Assembly (NCBI RefSeq): GCF_029227915.1
Contig: NC_079885.1
Coordinates: 9,971,001-10,035,000, forward strand
Source: Hydractinia symbiolongicarpus
Taxonomy: Eukaryota; Cnidaria; Hydrozoa; Anthoathecata; Hydractiniidae
Length of the DNA: 64,000 nucleotides
Reading direction: 5' to 3'
This document shows positions 48,454 through 58,799 of this stretch, one piece after another. The stretch's first letter is position 1, and each line of letters begins with the position of its first letter. Made by a program: the position numbers and the translations under genes. Under the pieces are notes generated by a model. That model saw only the letters and a program-made list of their open reading frames with translations. It made no database searches and was not told the origin of the DNA.

Positions 48454-48876
48454 TTACTTTTCTTGTAATCAGATTGAAAACAATGTACAAATGAACGTAA
48501 TTTGAATGAAAATGTTACATCAAAGTGACATATTTTTTAACTGGCAGAAGCAACCATAATGGTTTTTGATGAAGTCATCCCCCTCCCACCCACCTTCCCA
48601 CCCAAGTTACTTTCAATTACACTTCCCGCTCCTCCCCATCTTCCCTGTTTATTCCACGACCACTACCCCCTTTTTATTCAGTACTATAGAGCTTGGAGGA
48701 AAGAAAGAAGTTTTTCTTTCCTTCCGAGCCAAAGGTAAAAAATGTCGAGCGCTAATTTAGATTATTACAGTAACTTCAGTTGCTGTTTATTTTTCTAAAA
48801 TTAGTCCGTCGTTATTGATTCTAAAAATCAAGACTTAGGCAAGGCTTTACGAGAATTGTATGGTGTGAATGGTAAA

Positions 48877-48911
48877 CCATAGTCATAAAAGTCGTTTTCT
48901 TATGACTATGG
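48877..48911. repeat. perfect 12-bp hairpin
   Basis: CCATAGTCATAA and its reverse complement TTATGACTATGG are separated by 11 bases. Similar half-sites (CTTATGACTATG, CAGTCATAACTT) occur in the inverted repeat at 53786-54092, which suggests remnants of one MITE family. Confidence 0.6.
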
Positions 48912-49397
48912 GTAAATTAAGGAACATTTTTTTAAAACCTAAAAGATAATTCAAAATAAACAATACATTCCGCTAATGACACAAAAGCCAAGAATTTTTT
49001 TTTAAAGAATTTAAGCCTGATGGTAATAAAAGTCTCATATAATAGTATCCGCATTATTTGTGTTCAAAATGGTTTTCCCGCAGCTTTTTACGGATTCCTC
49101 TCATCGTAATTTTATTCACGCTCAGAGACACGAAGTACTGTTGTACGGCATACGAAGTACTGTCGATTTTGTCACGGATTAACAACTATGACGCTACAAA
49201 AAGCTGATAGCTTGGCCATGATAAAAAGTTTGTCAGCCATTACTGAAAATACCAACCTTTGCCTGAGCTCACAACCACTCCAGAAGGTTGTAGAAGTTAC
49301 AATGACTTTTTGCCACTATAGATGTATAATACTCCTTGTTTGAAAATCTTAAAGTATGTCTGACAAATATATAAACAAATAAGTTCAAAGTACTTTA

Positions 49398-49882
49398 CAA
49401 GGAGAAAGTTTTGCGAGAAGAAAATTTCGCGAGGAAAAAAAAATTTTCGCGAATAAGTGTTTTAATTTATTTTGCGTAAAATAATATTTCGCGTTCAACT
49501 TGAAAAGTGAATTTCGGGTGGGATAAGCCTTTGTGATTTTCCGTTTTTGTGCAATTTTTTTCACTAAATATTTTTGGAATTTTGACAAATAAAACAGAGG
49601 TTTGTTTACATCAAACATTATTTTTTCTTTCTCATTAGAGAATTATTTAATTAGAAAAAACATTAAAATCCTATGATATAGATTTAGACTGATGTAATAT
49701 TTGTGTTGTCGAAAGAAAAATATGTGAACATAAAATTTGAGTTTTTTTTTCAGTTTAAATTTCGCGAATCGGCTTCTTAGGCTATTGTGCGTGGAATAAA
49801 CTTTCGCGAATCCCCATGTCAGTCTTTTTCGCGGGTACTTACTTTCGAAAAAATAGCCAAAAAACGCGAAACTTTCTCTCCG
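49398..49882. mobile_element. TA-flanked MITE rich in TTCGCGAA
   Basis: Ends CAAGGAGAAAGTTTTGCG and, in reverse, CGGAGAGAAAGTTTCGCG lie between TA dinucleotides (49396-49397, 49883-49884). TTCGCGA recurs about six times inside. Size and TA flanks fit a Tc1/mariner-type non-autonomous element. Related TTCGCGA-rich sequence lies at 53505-53590. Confidence 0.6.
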
Positions 49883-50427
49883 TACACTACACAAAACAGT
49901 CACAATCTACCCACCAGTTCCGAAGACTACTCCTCTTGAAATACTTGCATTACAGAGTAACAAAATTTGTTATGAAAAAAAGCGTCAAGCAGTGCGTGTT
50001 CCAAGGGAATCATCTTATGAGAATGACAATTGCTTTTGTTTTTTTTAAAGAAATTTATATGTATTAATTCCTACGGATGAGATTGCCCAGGAAGGGTTTT
50101 GATATGTGAACAAAAGTTCTGGTGGATTAGTAAGCGAAGTAATTGAGTCTTTAAAAGACTTTAATTTTTTTAATTTTTTTATTGCTTTCCCTAAAGTTAT
50201 AGAAGCCTATGGATTCAAATCATATGTTTACGTAATTTTGCAGATTGTCGTTTTGGAGTAGTCACTGTCGTATTTAACGTTGAGTGCACGTTACAATCAG
50301 CTCGTTCATGTTGGTTGTAGCCGGCTTTTTTTACCAGATAACCAACTACACCACATTGGTTTCGAATTTATACAGCTTGATTGCAACCGACGTGAAGATC
50401 CCGAGTTATGGGGTCGTCAGCAAAACC

Positions 50428-50552
50428 CACCCTCGAACCCAGGGCCTGTAGCGTTTTTTGATATGAGGATGAAACGCGTACGAGAAACCTCGTACCTCGT
50501 ACGCGTTTCATCCTCATATCAAAAAACGCTACAGGCCCTTGGTTCGAGGTTG
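50428..50552. mobile_element. Mutator-like foldback MITE, 125 bp
   Basis: Almost perfect palindrome. The left arm CACCCTCGAACCCAGGGCC continues as GTAGCGTTTTTTGATATGAG and the mirror image follows, ending CGAGGTTG. The flanks AGCAAAACC (50419-50427) and AGCAATACC (50553-50561) match at 8 of 9 bases. The 9-bp duplication and long inverted repeats fit Mutator-like elements. Confidence 0.8.
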
Positions 50553-50569
50553 AGCAATACCTTATTCCA

Positions 50570-50690
50570 TGAAATTAACGGTCATGAAATTAACGCGGTT
50601 CAATAAAATTATTTTGAAAAAGGCATTTAATTAACGCGGTTGCGCAAGGTTGCTTTCAAAAATGCATTAAATTAACGCAAATTTGAGAAT
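50570..50690. repeat. ATTAACGCGG short repeats
   Basis: The phrase AAATTAACG(CGG) occurs four to five times in 120 bp, at irregular spacing, directly after the MITE. Origin unknown. Confidence 0.5.
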
Positions 50691-51036
50691 ATGTGACATT
50701 ACACGAAACAAAAGTTAGGGTAACAATCAAACTTACGGTGGTGAAGCGGCCCTCTCTATTACAAGGTGGTTTGGCAATCGAAATAAGATTTTTCTTGTTT
50801 GGAAAAACAGTGTTAAAAATTTAAACATTTTTGAAAAAAATGTGCTTTCAGTTAATTTTCCACTTGGATCAGAGTATGAAGATGATACAAAAGCTATTTT
50901 AAAAAAGATCACTGAGAAAGAGAACACCGTTGAGCTATCGTCAGATGAGGAGAAAATAGTAGAAAATTTGTAAATATTCTCCTATATGTATACACACCAT
51001 CCGGATAAACTATCTGAGTTCATCACAAACATATTG

Positions 51037-51115
51037 CTGCGCGTAGTGTAGTGGTTTCGTCTGCGGCTCCCAGTTCTGGGGACCGCGGATCGAATCCTGC
51101 TCACTGCTTGCCAGT
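51037..51115 (+). mobile_element. tRNA-derived SINE head or tRNA pseudogene
   Basis: Pol III-like promoter boxes are present: an A box in GTAGTGTAGTGGTTTCG and a B box GGATCGAATCC about 35 bases later. The sequence does not fold into a full tRNA with paired acceptor, so it is more likely the head of a SINE. The 3' extent is not defined. Confidence 0.5.
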
Positions 51116-51249
51116 ATTTTAGTGATGAACGAAGTAGTTCTTCTTAAATATGACGACTCTTTGGTATTAAAGTTTTACATTCATAGCGTCTGTCGCTGGG
51201 ACAAACGTTAATTGGCTATTTATACAAAATTTATACAAAATCTTGGAAA

Positions 51250-51332
51250 AACTCCCAACTCTATAACTCTATAACTCGAACGGTTTCCGATTCCTCGTGG
51301 CTGTTCGAATTATAGAGTCCCCTGTATTAATA
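51250..51332. repeat. pogo/Tigger-type terminal relic
   Basis: CTATAACTCTATAACTCGAA is followed by a right-end-like GAATTATAGAGTCCCCTGTA. Similar phrases form the ends of pogo/Tigger-type elements. It is only a fragment. Confidence 0.45.
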
Positions 51333-51525
51333 AAGTTTGAATGCACCCTTAACAGGTCTAAAATTACTAATGACAAAAAATTTCAAAATTTGCTATTACT
51401 TAAATATGACATCATAATTTATGCATCATAATTAAATCTGAAATTCTTTAAATGCGAATATCCTGAGAACGAAAAGAGCTTTATAAAAAAAGTAAAAAGA
51501 CTTGTTAACCAACTTTTTAAGCTCT

Positions 51526-51529
51526 ATAA

Positions 51530-51590
<61 letters not shown>

Positions 51591-51815
51591 AATATTTATG
51601 CAGAATATGGCCACTTTAGTGTTTGAAACACTGTTATCAATGTGGGTCCTGTGTTCGGGATGTATACATTAGTATACACCGGCATTACCTGCCCAATTTC
51701 CCTCACATTGCATGGGTTGACCCATAGCTGTAGTAAAGACACTTGCTAAACATGCCCGAACCACGGACCTTGTGATTGCGAAGCGAACTCCATAACCACA
51801 AAGCCACGCGCTACG
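51526..51815 (-). mobile_element. tRNA-derived SINE with (AAT)n tail
   Basis: On the minus strand the head at about 51815 reads GCGCGTGGCTTTGTGGTTAT (A box), then GTCCGTGGTTCGGGC (B box). A body of about 200 bp contains CAATGTGAGGGAAATTGGG and a small hairpin around TATACATTAGTATAC. The element ends in a 60-bp (AAT)n run, which is the plus-strand ATT microsatellite at 51526-51587. Head, body and simple tail together support a SINE. Confidence 0.65.
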
Positions 51816-52221
51816 TAAAAGTCCAACATCATATTATACCTTAGTTTTCCTTTTAAGCAAATGGATATTTAAAAATTATTATCCGTTTCTAAAAAAATTG
51901 GTTGGTTATAGTATGTCCGCTATAAGGAGGTTTCACTGGTAGCTATGTAATTTTAGATTCAAATAATTTTTTAAAGCAAGATTACCATAAAATAATGATA
52001 ACAAATCATGGAACAAAGAAAGGGAAACAGTCTTTGAGGCCAAACCTCTCGTGAATGACGACTTTTGTAATATTTTACCGTACAGAAGACGCGAAAATAA
52101 AAATCTGTCATATTCAAGGAAATAACTTTTTGCAAAAAAAAGATAGGAATTTTCTAAATTTCTATCTTGTTATTTGTCCTGGAAGTCTTCACCCTCTTCG
52201 TTGCATTTAGGACCACAAAAC

Positions 52222-52305
52222 GTCTTACACTGCCCTGTGCGGGTAACTCAATCAGATTCAATTAACGTCTTACAATGCTCTGGGGTAACTCAATGATATT
52301 CAATA
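52222..52305. repeat. tandem duplication of about 43 bp
   Basis: The block GTCTTACACTGCCC, then GGGTAACTCAATCAGATTCAA, is repeated immediately with small changes (GTCTTACAATGCTC, then GGGTAACTCAATGATATTCAA). Confidence 0.7.
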
Positions 52306-52964
52306 TCATTATCATTCTCGGCAGAAATTTTTTTTTTTAAAGGTAAAACTTTCAATTTTTACATTTTAAATATTTAAAGGCAAAAATTATTGTGAAAATA
52401 GACAAATGCACGTGATCACGAAAGTGAAGTGGCAGCTAGTCACATTCTCGACCCAGAGCTCTTTAAGATAAACTCGAAAGTAGCTCTGGACCCGTCTGGT
52501 CAAGTGAGAGATTCTGATTGGCTAATTATTAGAGGTATATGTTTTTCCGCGAAAGATCGTATTTAGCATTTACATTTAAACTAACATGGCGGTAGGAGAG
52601 ACGAAGGATCAAAATATGCTCTCTTTAATTATGTCGTGACTGAATTCAAAGCAGATATTAAGGGCTAGGCTATATATATCTATATCTACCAAAAACATAA
52701 TTCGGCTCTCTCTTTTAACAACAATTACTGTTAGTATTTAAGTATTCTTTAGATAGCTAACTTTTAGTGTTACATACATGTGGCCCACCCACTAGCCAGG
52801 CTGAAGAGAGGTGGTTTCTAGCTAGTTAACATTACTTTGCTACTAGCTAGCTAGCTACCTAAAAGTTACTGCATGCTATGCAAATGTTTAGTCATGTAGG
52901 GAATTTTTTTTAGTAAATCAGGCAAAACTAACAGCTTCGTCCTGGAAAGTATATAGCTAGCTAA

Positions 52965-53123
52965 TAGATGACTTGCTATAAATTTTGTTTACATTTTTAT
53001 TGGCAGGCAAATAGTTTTTTAACCAATCAGTTCTTCTAAAAGAATTATTAACCAATTGAATTGCTTTATTTTGCCTGCTAAAAAAATAAAAACAAAAAAT
53101 TTATCAAGATAGCAAGTCATCTA
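52965..53123. mobile_element. 159-bp foldback element
   Basis: TAGATGACTTGCTAT at the left is matched by ATAGCAAGTCATCTA at the right. Inner arms also pair (GGCAGGCAAA with TTTGCCTGC; TTAACCAATCAG with TTAACCAATT around AGAAGAATT-type centre). GCTAGC tracts flank both sides. Non-coding. Confidence 0.65.
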
Positions 53124-53785
53124 TACTGTCACACTAGCTAGCTACACTTTTTTAGAGTTCTTCTTCCATAAAAAATATAAATTGGTGTTTCCTTCTGACG
53201 TTCAACGATAACTATTTTCTTTTTCGCGGAATAAGACGCAGTGAAAAAATTTGTATTCAAAAATGCTGTGATTTAACCATATTGTACTAACTTTAAGAGC
53301 ATAAGCTTTTGCAAGTTTTTAAGTACTGAGAGTCTTATTATTTTGGAAATTTCGAAGCATTCTCACAAAATTATATATTTTATGTAAGAACCAAAAATTG
53401 TGGCAGTAAAATAATGCTTTTGAAGCAGTACTCTTTAGTGCTCTTTAGTGCCAGGTAAGAACCAAGCCAAAAAGATTAAATATTTGCAAAAACTAATTAG
53501 TATTCACAATTTCGCAAGGACTACATTTTCGCGAAAATTAAATTTAGCGAATGATTATCGTTAAATGTTTCGCGGTGAGAAATAATTTTTGTGAATGGTT
53601 TTTAAAATGCTTGAGCATCCAATCTCACTCTTAAGAGTAAAAATACACTATAGAATTTAGAAACTGTGGAAATCTTCAGACGAACGAACCCATCGAACAT
53701 ATTCAGTCTTTAAATTTTCACTCGGCGTACATTTCCCAGGCATTTCTTTTGGGTGAATCCGTGTTGGCCTGTTAGCACGATGTGA

Positions 53786-54092
53786 CCACAGTCATAACTT
53801 TTTTTTGGGTGTCCCTACTTTTTTGTTTATTATCAATCACTTACCAAATCTGTTAAGCATGACCAGCAAAAAAGTCGAGAAAGAATTATATAGAGGTCAC
53901 CCTAACGCCAGGTGGGTTGTTTTGGTTCTATCATAAATCAATTTCACTACCCGAGCAGAAAGCGGTATAAGAAACAAGGGCTGTGCGTCTGATGAAGCCC
54001 TTGCTCCCACACAATATCCCTTCTCTACATACGATTCAAATCCTCCACTGAAGAGTAGGGACACCCAATCGAAAAACAACTTATGACTATGA
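53786..54092. repeat. inverted repeat pair, possible MITE
   Basis: AGTCATAACTTTTTTTTGGG at the left and, inverted, AGTAGGGACACCCAATCG with TTATGACTATG at the right, separated by about 235 bp. A minus-strand open frame (54160-53897) crosses it but shows no domain. Confidence 0.5.
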
Positions 54093-54806
54093 AGTAACAT
54101 AATTACTCTGAGATTGCCTGAAAAAAAGCTACGGCGCATCCATTTTGAACAGACAGACAAAGGGTCCTATTAAGATAGAGATGAAAATAGAAGTCAGTAA
54201 AAATAATTTTTTTATTTACCCTGACCCTTGTTAACCTATTCGAGAGTTTTAAACAAGACCACATAGTTTGGAAGTCTTAATCTTTAATTAAAAAATGCTC
54301 AATTTAATTCTTGCGTTTTTATAATATCCAGTTGATAGTTAATTCTTGCAAAAAGATCAGAAAACTCCTGAAAAGTAATTTAACAAGAGAAGCAACCAAA
54401 CTGTTAGATAGTTTTCAACTTACCAAAACAGAATTTTCCCAGCGTGATAAAGATACAAATCTTTGAGATGAACCTTGAATTTAAATATCTTCGCATTTGA
54501 TTCACAAAATTCTAAAATAGCAGATGTGGTATACATTCTAAGGTGTAAGGCAAATAAAACATATAAATTCGTATGCAAGAATAAATATAATGAATAATAA
54601 ATGTGATAAATATATTCTCAGACATATTAACAAAGCAGTACCAGCAAGTTTAAAAATTGCTTTTCCCTAAGAAAAACATTAAGGGGAAGTTGCTAAACTT
54701 TTTTTTAAGTAAGAAACCATGCCAAGAACCTTAGTAGTATAGGTTTCTTCATTTTTTTATACATATATTACCAAGAGTGTTTTACACGGTTCTCAAGAAT
54801 TAAATA

Positions 54807-54993
54807 CAGTTAGCTCCCGGTAACTGGAACACCGAAAACTCGAACATTCATTATTACTTAAGTTTCTTTTATACTTTCCTATAAAAAACTCCGGTTAACT
54901 CAAACCTCGGATTACTCGAACCATAGAGATATTATATCTCTATGCTCGACCATTTTTTTTGAATTTGTGCGTTGTACCGATGAGGTTTGGTTG
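54807..54993. mobile_element. short pogo/Tigger-type MITE
   Basis: CAGTTAGCTCCCGGTAACTG at the left and, inverted, CAACCAAACCTCATCGG at the right are flanked by TA. Inside are AACTCGAAC phrases and the hairpin AGAGATATTATATCTCT. Similar ends are seen in the 40875-41504 element. Confidence 0.5.
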
Positions 54994-55137
54994 TACCTAG
55001 CAAGATAGAAAGAAAGATAATCCAAGATGTAACAAGCAAAAAATGGGCGAACTATTAACTCAGTTAGATTTAAGAAAATAGAAAATTATTTTCTAACCTC
55101 CTAGGGGTCATACACAAATAACTTCCAAAGGTGAATT

Positions 55138-55325
55138 TTAACACTGTCTTAATGACATGAACTGAGCGGTTAGAAGGGCGTTTGCTTTTCTCGATTTACT
55201 GGAACTTCGCGTGTCGTCGCGGTAAGTGTTACATGCGGATATCGCATAAACTGCATCCAGCGCATTTTCAAATTTCCTGATCGAGTCCTCACATCTTCCT
55301 AAGTAAAACTTTAGCAGCCTGTCGG
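55138..55325 (-). other. possible terminal exon of an unknown gene
   Basis: The minus-strand frame after a strong acceptor (pyrimidine tract, then CTCCACAG at 55333-55326) encodes about 62 residues: DRLLKFYLGRCEDSIRKFE, then ALDAVYAISACNTYRDD and a serine/lysine-rich end before the stop at 55138. The helix-like, charged composition is more protein-like than other short frames here. No upstream exon was identified, and a repeat end (55537-55578) lies close by. Not recognised. Confidence 0.3.
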
Positions 55326-55536
55326 CTGTGGAGGTAAACAAAAAATATCGACTAAAATGGCAAAACACAGTTGTTAAGGACAACAGTAATATAGGTACTG
55401 ATTGCAGAACAAAATAGGACAAAGTTTAAGGGTTATTTTTACACACTTTACTACACAAATCCACGGGTGCGCCCGTCCTTTTCATACCGCATTGCGTGCT
55501 TCTCGCTATTGCGCAGCTAAGCTACCATTTTGCGCG

Positions 55537-55578
55537 ACAGACAGACAGACAGACGTATACGGGTATTATAATATAGAT
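55537..55578. repeat. CAGACAGACAGAC, then GGGTATTATAATATAGAT end
   Basis: A short (ACAG)n run followed by CGTATACGGGTATTATAATATAGAT. This kind of terminus recurs in dispersed elements of marine invertebrates, from memory and unverified. The body of the element presumably lies to the left. Confidence 0.4.
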
Positions 55579-55769
55579 GAACTGGCTAAATATGGCGAAC
55601 AATTTCGTCAAAGAAGGTAAATGCAGGGTTTATTTATTTCCAAAGGGTATCCAATCGGTGATAAATAAATCCTATTTTTTATTTCTTTTACAAAATAAAC
55701 GGTCACAATTAGAAATAATAATTCGCTGGAAATTGAAAATTCGTAAATTAATTTTGCTTCCATGTTAGT

Positions 55770-56620
55770 ACGTGTTTTGCGTAATAAATATGGATTTTGA
55801 AATAGGTTTATTGTAAATACTGCACGTATTTTTGGAATACATAACTTTACTAATGTAGGAGTTAAGATACCACATTTAAAATTTCTTGAGCAGTTAAAAA
55901 TGTTTCGAAAAGAAAATACCTGTGCACAACTGAAAAACTATTTTTGATGGAAAGCAAATTTTTTATAAGTTAAGCGAAAGACAAGCAAAAAAAAGAAAAT
56001 TAACAAACAAAAGAAGTGATTATTAAATTGACTTATTTTTGTCTTTAAGGCTAAAATACACGGTAATTTTAAATGGACCGCTTAAGGATACTGTAAGGGT
56101 ATAGACACACATAGCTATTCAGTATATTCATTGCTTCTCAAAAATAATATTTTTTTCTTCAATTTTTTTTATTGAATATGAAAGCAAATTAAATTGTCTA
56201 TAGGATAATATAAATATGAAATTTCGGACATTTAAAGTCATGTATACATCGTGAAAAACGAACATATAAAATTCCTCGTAAAAGAGTTTTTCGCAACCTG
56301 ACCTTTACAACAATAGCCTATTCAAAGATGTGCAGAAGGTGTTAAGCGAACTACCGACAACTCATTAATTATTTAAATTCCGGTAAAAGAAAAATCTGTT
56401 GTGCTGAATGTCAGTTGGTATAAAAAGCTTAGTGAGATTCACACATAATATTTCTTTGTTCGCTTTTCAAAAGAAGCTGTGTTTTAAGTTTGCCGACCAA
56501 AAGAAGTAAATCCTTTTTTATCCTACTTGCAATCAAAATTTTTAAAAAATAAATATAGAAGTTGGTAGGGAATATCAAACTCCACATATTTTGAAAAAAA
56601 TATTTTATTTATACCATTAC
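55770..56620. other. gene-free stretch
   Basis: AT-rich DNA with no supported frame and no clear repeat. Confidence 0.5.
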
Positions 56621-57744
56621 TACGGTGGCCGACAAGTGCATAAAAAATCTTTGTTGTGTAAATTTTAAAAAATGCGTGAAAAAAATCTAATATGCGTAAA
56701 AAAAATGTTAAATGCGTAAAAATAATGCTTGACAACCACTTTGACTTTTCTCAAGATTGCGAGGCTGAATCAGGAGGACGTACTGCAACCTTGTCCCCAG
56801 GACTTGACTACTTTTTAATAATGAATCAGGACCCTGTACAAAGACAAGAATACAAAACATTTCAAGCGAAAATACGCTGATACACATGCTCCTTGTTTTT
56901 AATTTTTTTAAACAGAAACATTGACGAAATTTGATAGGCCAATAAGAACTCGGTAAAATGGTCTATGGATAGGCTTGGTTCCTAGATAAAGAAGACATGC
57001 GTTCACAAGGGTTTATTGGAGACAAATAAAGAGTGCACGACTAAGCGACAGGTAAATTACCAGCACATTTTTACTTTTAATTGCGGTTGTCAGTTGCTGA
57101 CAAAAACAAAACAAAAAACACGAGGACGCCTGAATAGTGTCCTTTTTTGAAAGAAATAAAAGCATGGGAGTTGTTTGTCAATAGTAAAGCCTGTTCCATC
57201 TTATGACACATTTTCTAAATTTGTAATAGTCCTTTGTGTGCAGTTGAGTTTGTTCAATCCTATGACACGGTTTTTAAAATCGGGAGATTCCTTTGTCAAT
57301 AGTTAGGCTTGTACCAACCTAAGACGAATTTGTATACATATGTTCAAAGTTAGGCCGGTGTCCGTCGTTGGGTCAAAAAAGAACTTCATCAAACTTGCCC
57401 GCACATTGTAAGCAAATTTTGCAACATTTGCTTATAATGTGCGGGATCATTTATTTATTTATTTAATGACAAGGTCACGGCGCAGACAAAAACTAGATAT
57501 AAGATTTTTTTTACGTAATGAAATTATTTTTATGTATATAACATGATTTTACGCATATAACATTTTTTTTACGAATATTAATTTTTTTTACGCATATAAC
57601 ATTTTTTTTACGCATATAACATTTTTTTACGCATTATAACATTTTTTTTACGCATATAACATATTTTTACGCATATAACATTTTTTTTACGCATTTTTAA
57701 AATTTACACAACAAAGATTTTTTTAGGCACTTGTCAGCCACGGT
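56621..57744. mobile_element. 1.1-kb element with long inverted ends and subterminal repeats
   Basis: The left end (ACGGTGGCCGACAAGTGC, then ATCTTTGTTGTGTAAATTTT) is matched in reverse at the right end (57690-57744), about 55 bases with few differences. Inside the right end the motif ACGCATATAACATTTTTTTT is repeated about eight times (57545-57690). The left end has three short counterparts (ATGCGTAAAAAAAATGTTA type, 56670-56715). No transposase frame was found inside. The interior includes half of a CCTTGTCCCCAGG foldback (about 56790) and a hairpin at 57399-57445. Superfamily unknown. Confidence 0.7.
57399..57445. repeat. hairpin CCCGCACATTGTAAGCAAAT
   Basis: The arms CCCGCACATTGTAAGCAAAT and ATTTGCTTATAATGTGCGGG pair almost perfectly around a 7-base loop. 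It lies inside the 56621-57744 element. Confidence 0.75.
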
Positions 57745-57829
57745 ACATTTCAATATCCTTAAATGTAAGATAAAAAAAACTTACCGTGTAAACAGGAGAT
57801 GTACAACTTTTTTCGGTTATATAAGTTTT

Positions 57830-57892
57830 TTTTTTAAAAGTTGGACATGTTCAACTTTTGTTAAAAGTTGGAAATTTTCAACTTTTGTTAAT
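57830..57892. repeat. two adjacent AAAAGTTGG hairpins
   Basis: AAAAGTTGGACATGTTCAAC is followed by AAAAGTTGGAAATTTTCAAC; each is a small inverted repeat. They stand in tandem just outside the right end of the 56621-57744 element. Confidence 0.6.
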
Positions 57893-58081
57893 TTTTTTCT
57901 ATTGAAATTAACAGAATGGTTAATAAACTATTGTTTAAACTAAAGATTTGAGCATATTTTTTCTTTTTTTAATCGCGACTGCTTCTTTACTTCTACCATT
58001 GTTGCTTAAATTACCGTGTATTTTAGCCTTAAGAAAATGTTGAGGAGTTTTTATGTTTTTTTTGTTTCGTGAGTAGTTTTT

Positions 58082-58150
58082 ATAACTTATATTATTATAA
58101 CTTATATTATTATAACTTATATTATTATAACTTATATTATTATAACTCAG
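58082..58150. repeat. 17-bp tandem repeat
   Basis: ACTTATATTATTATAAC is repeated about four times, followed by a degenerate copy. No function evident. Confidence 0.85.
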
Positions 58151-58344
58151 TTATTATAACTGATTATAACTTACCATAAAACAAATTCAGATGAAAAATC
58201 TTGATTGTTAAACAGCATCATTTTGATGAAAATAAACGTTAGATTATTGCAACCATCTAATTTTTGTTCTTGTAATAAAATTTTCTCAGCTTTATTTTAC
58301 ATGCAGAATATGAGTAATCAAATTAGTTGAAAGCTCGGTTTCCA

Positions 58345-58790
58345 GAAGGCGTCTAACTGGCGTTAATTTTACTGAGTATGATTTTTAAACGCCTTAGCGC
58401 CTTAGTGTGGAGGTAAAAAGCACCTGTAGTGCCCGTCATACGCTCATTTTGCGCCACATAAACGTCTTGTAGACGCCAATTTTAAAATCAGTTGATAATT
58501 TTTAGGCGACTAGTGGGCGTTTATGCCTGAGATAAAAGAAAGCCGACATACTTCTGCATGTTTTCTCTATTATTTTCAACCTCGAACCCAGGCCCTGTAG
58601 CGTTTTTTTGATATGAGGATGAAACGCGTTTCATCCTCATATCAAAAAACGCTACAGGTCCTGGGTTCCAGGTTGCATTATTTTCCGTCATATTATAAAC
58701 GTCTGTAGGTATTTGTGGGACCTGCGTCTAACTGAGGCGTTTAACATGTAGGTAGTGATTAACGCTAGTTGAACACCTAGCAGGAACAAT
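58345..58790. mobile_element. MITE with GGCGT inverted ends, host of a nested MITE
   Basis: GGCGTCTAACTGGCGTTAAT at the left and ATTAACGCTAGTTGAACACC at the right are imperfect inverted repeats. Further GGCGTTTA, TAAACGCC and CGTCTAACTG motifs recur inside. The palindromic Mutator-like MITE at 58577-58675 is inserted within it. Confidence 0.5.
58577..58675. mobile_element. Mutator-like foldback MITE, 99 bp
   Basis: Second copy of the 50428 family: CAACCTCGAACCCAGG, then TGATATGAGGATGAAACGCG and the mirror arm ending CCAGGTTG. The flanks TATTATTTT (58568-58576) and CATTATTTT (58676-58684) match at 8 of 9 bases, again a 9-bp duplication. It is shorter at the centre than the other copy. Confidence 0.8.
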
Positions 58791-58799
58791 ATGTTATAC

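Larger units (their letters stand above)
46471..49397. other. gene-free stretch with tandem repeat and hairpin
   Basis: No supported gene. The frames at 47154-47432 and 47863-48063 show no domain. A pair of arms, CCTCATCCTCGCG (about 46670) and GGGGACGAGGATG (about 46697), forms a small foldback. The tandem array at 48303-48453 and the hairpin at 48877-48911 are listed separately. Confidence 0.5.

Noticed and set aside
51432-51614. Minus-strand frame with a poly-Asn tract
   Set aside because: It is simply the translation of the (AAT)n microsatellite.
53897-54160. 87-codon minus-strand frame
   Set aside because: It crosses an inverted-repeat element and shows no domain or conserved pattern.
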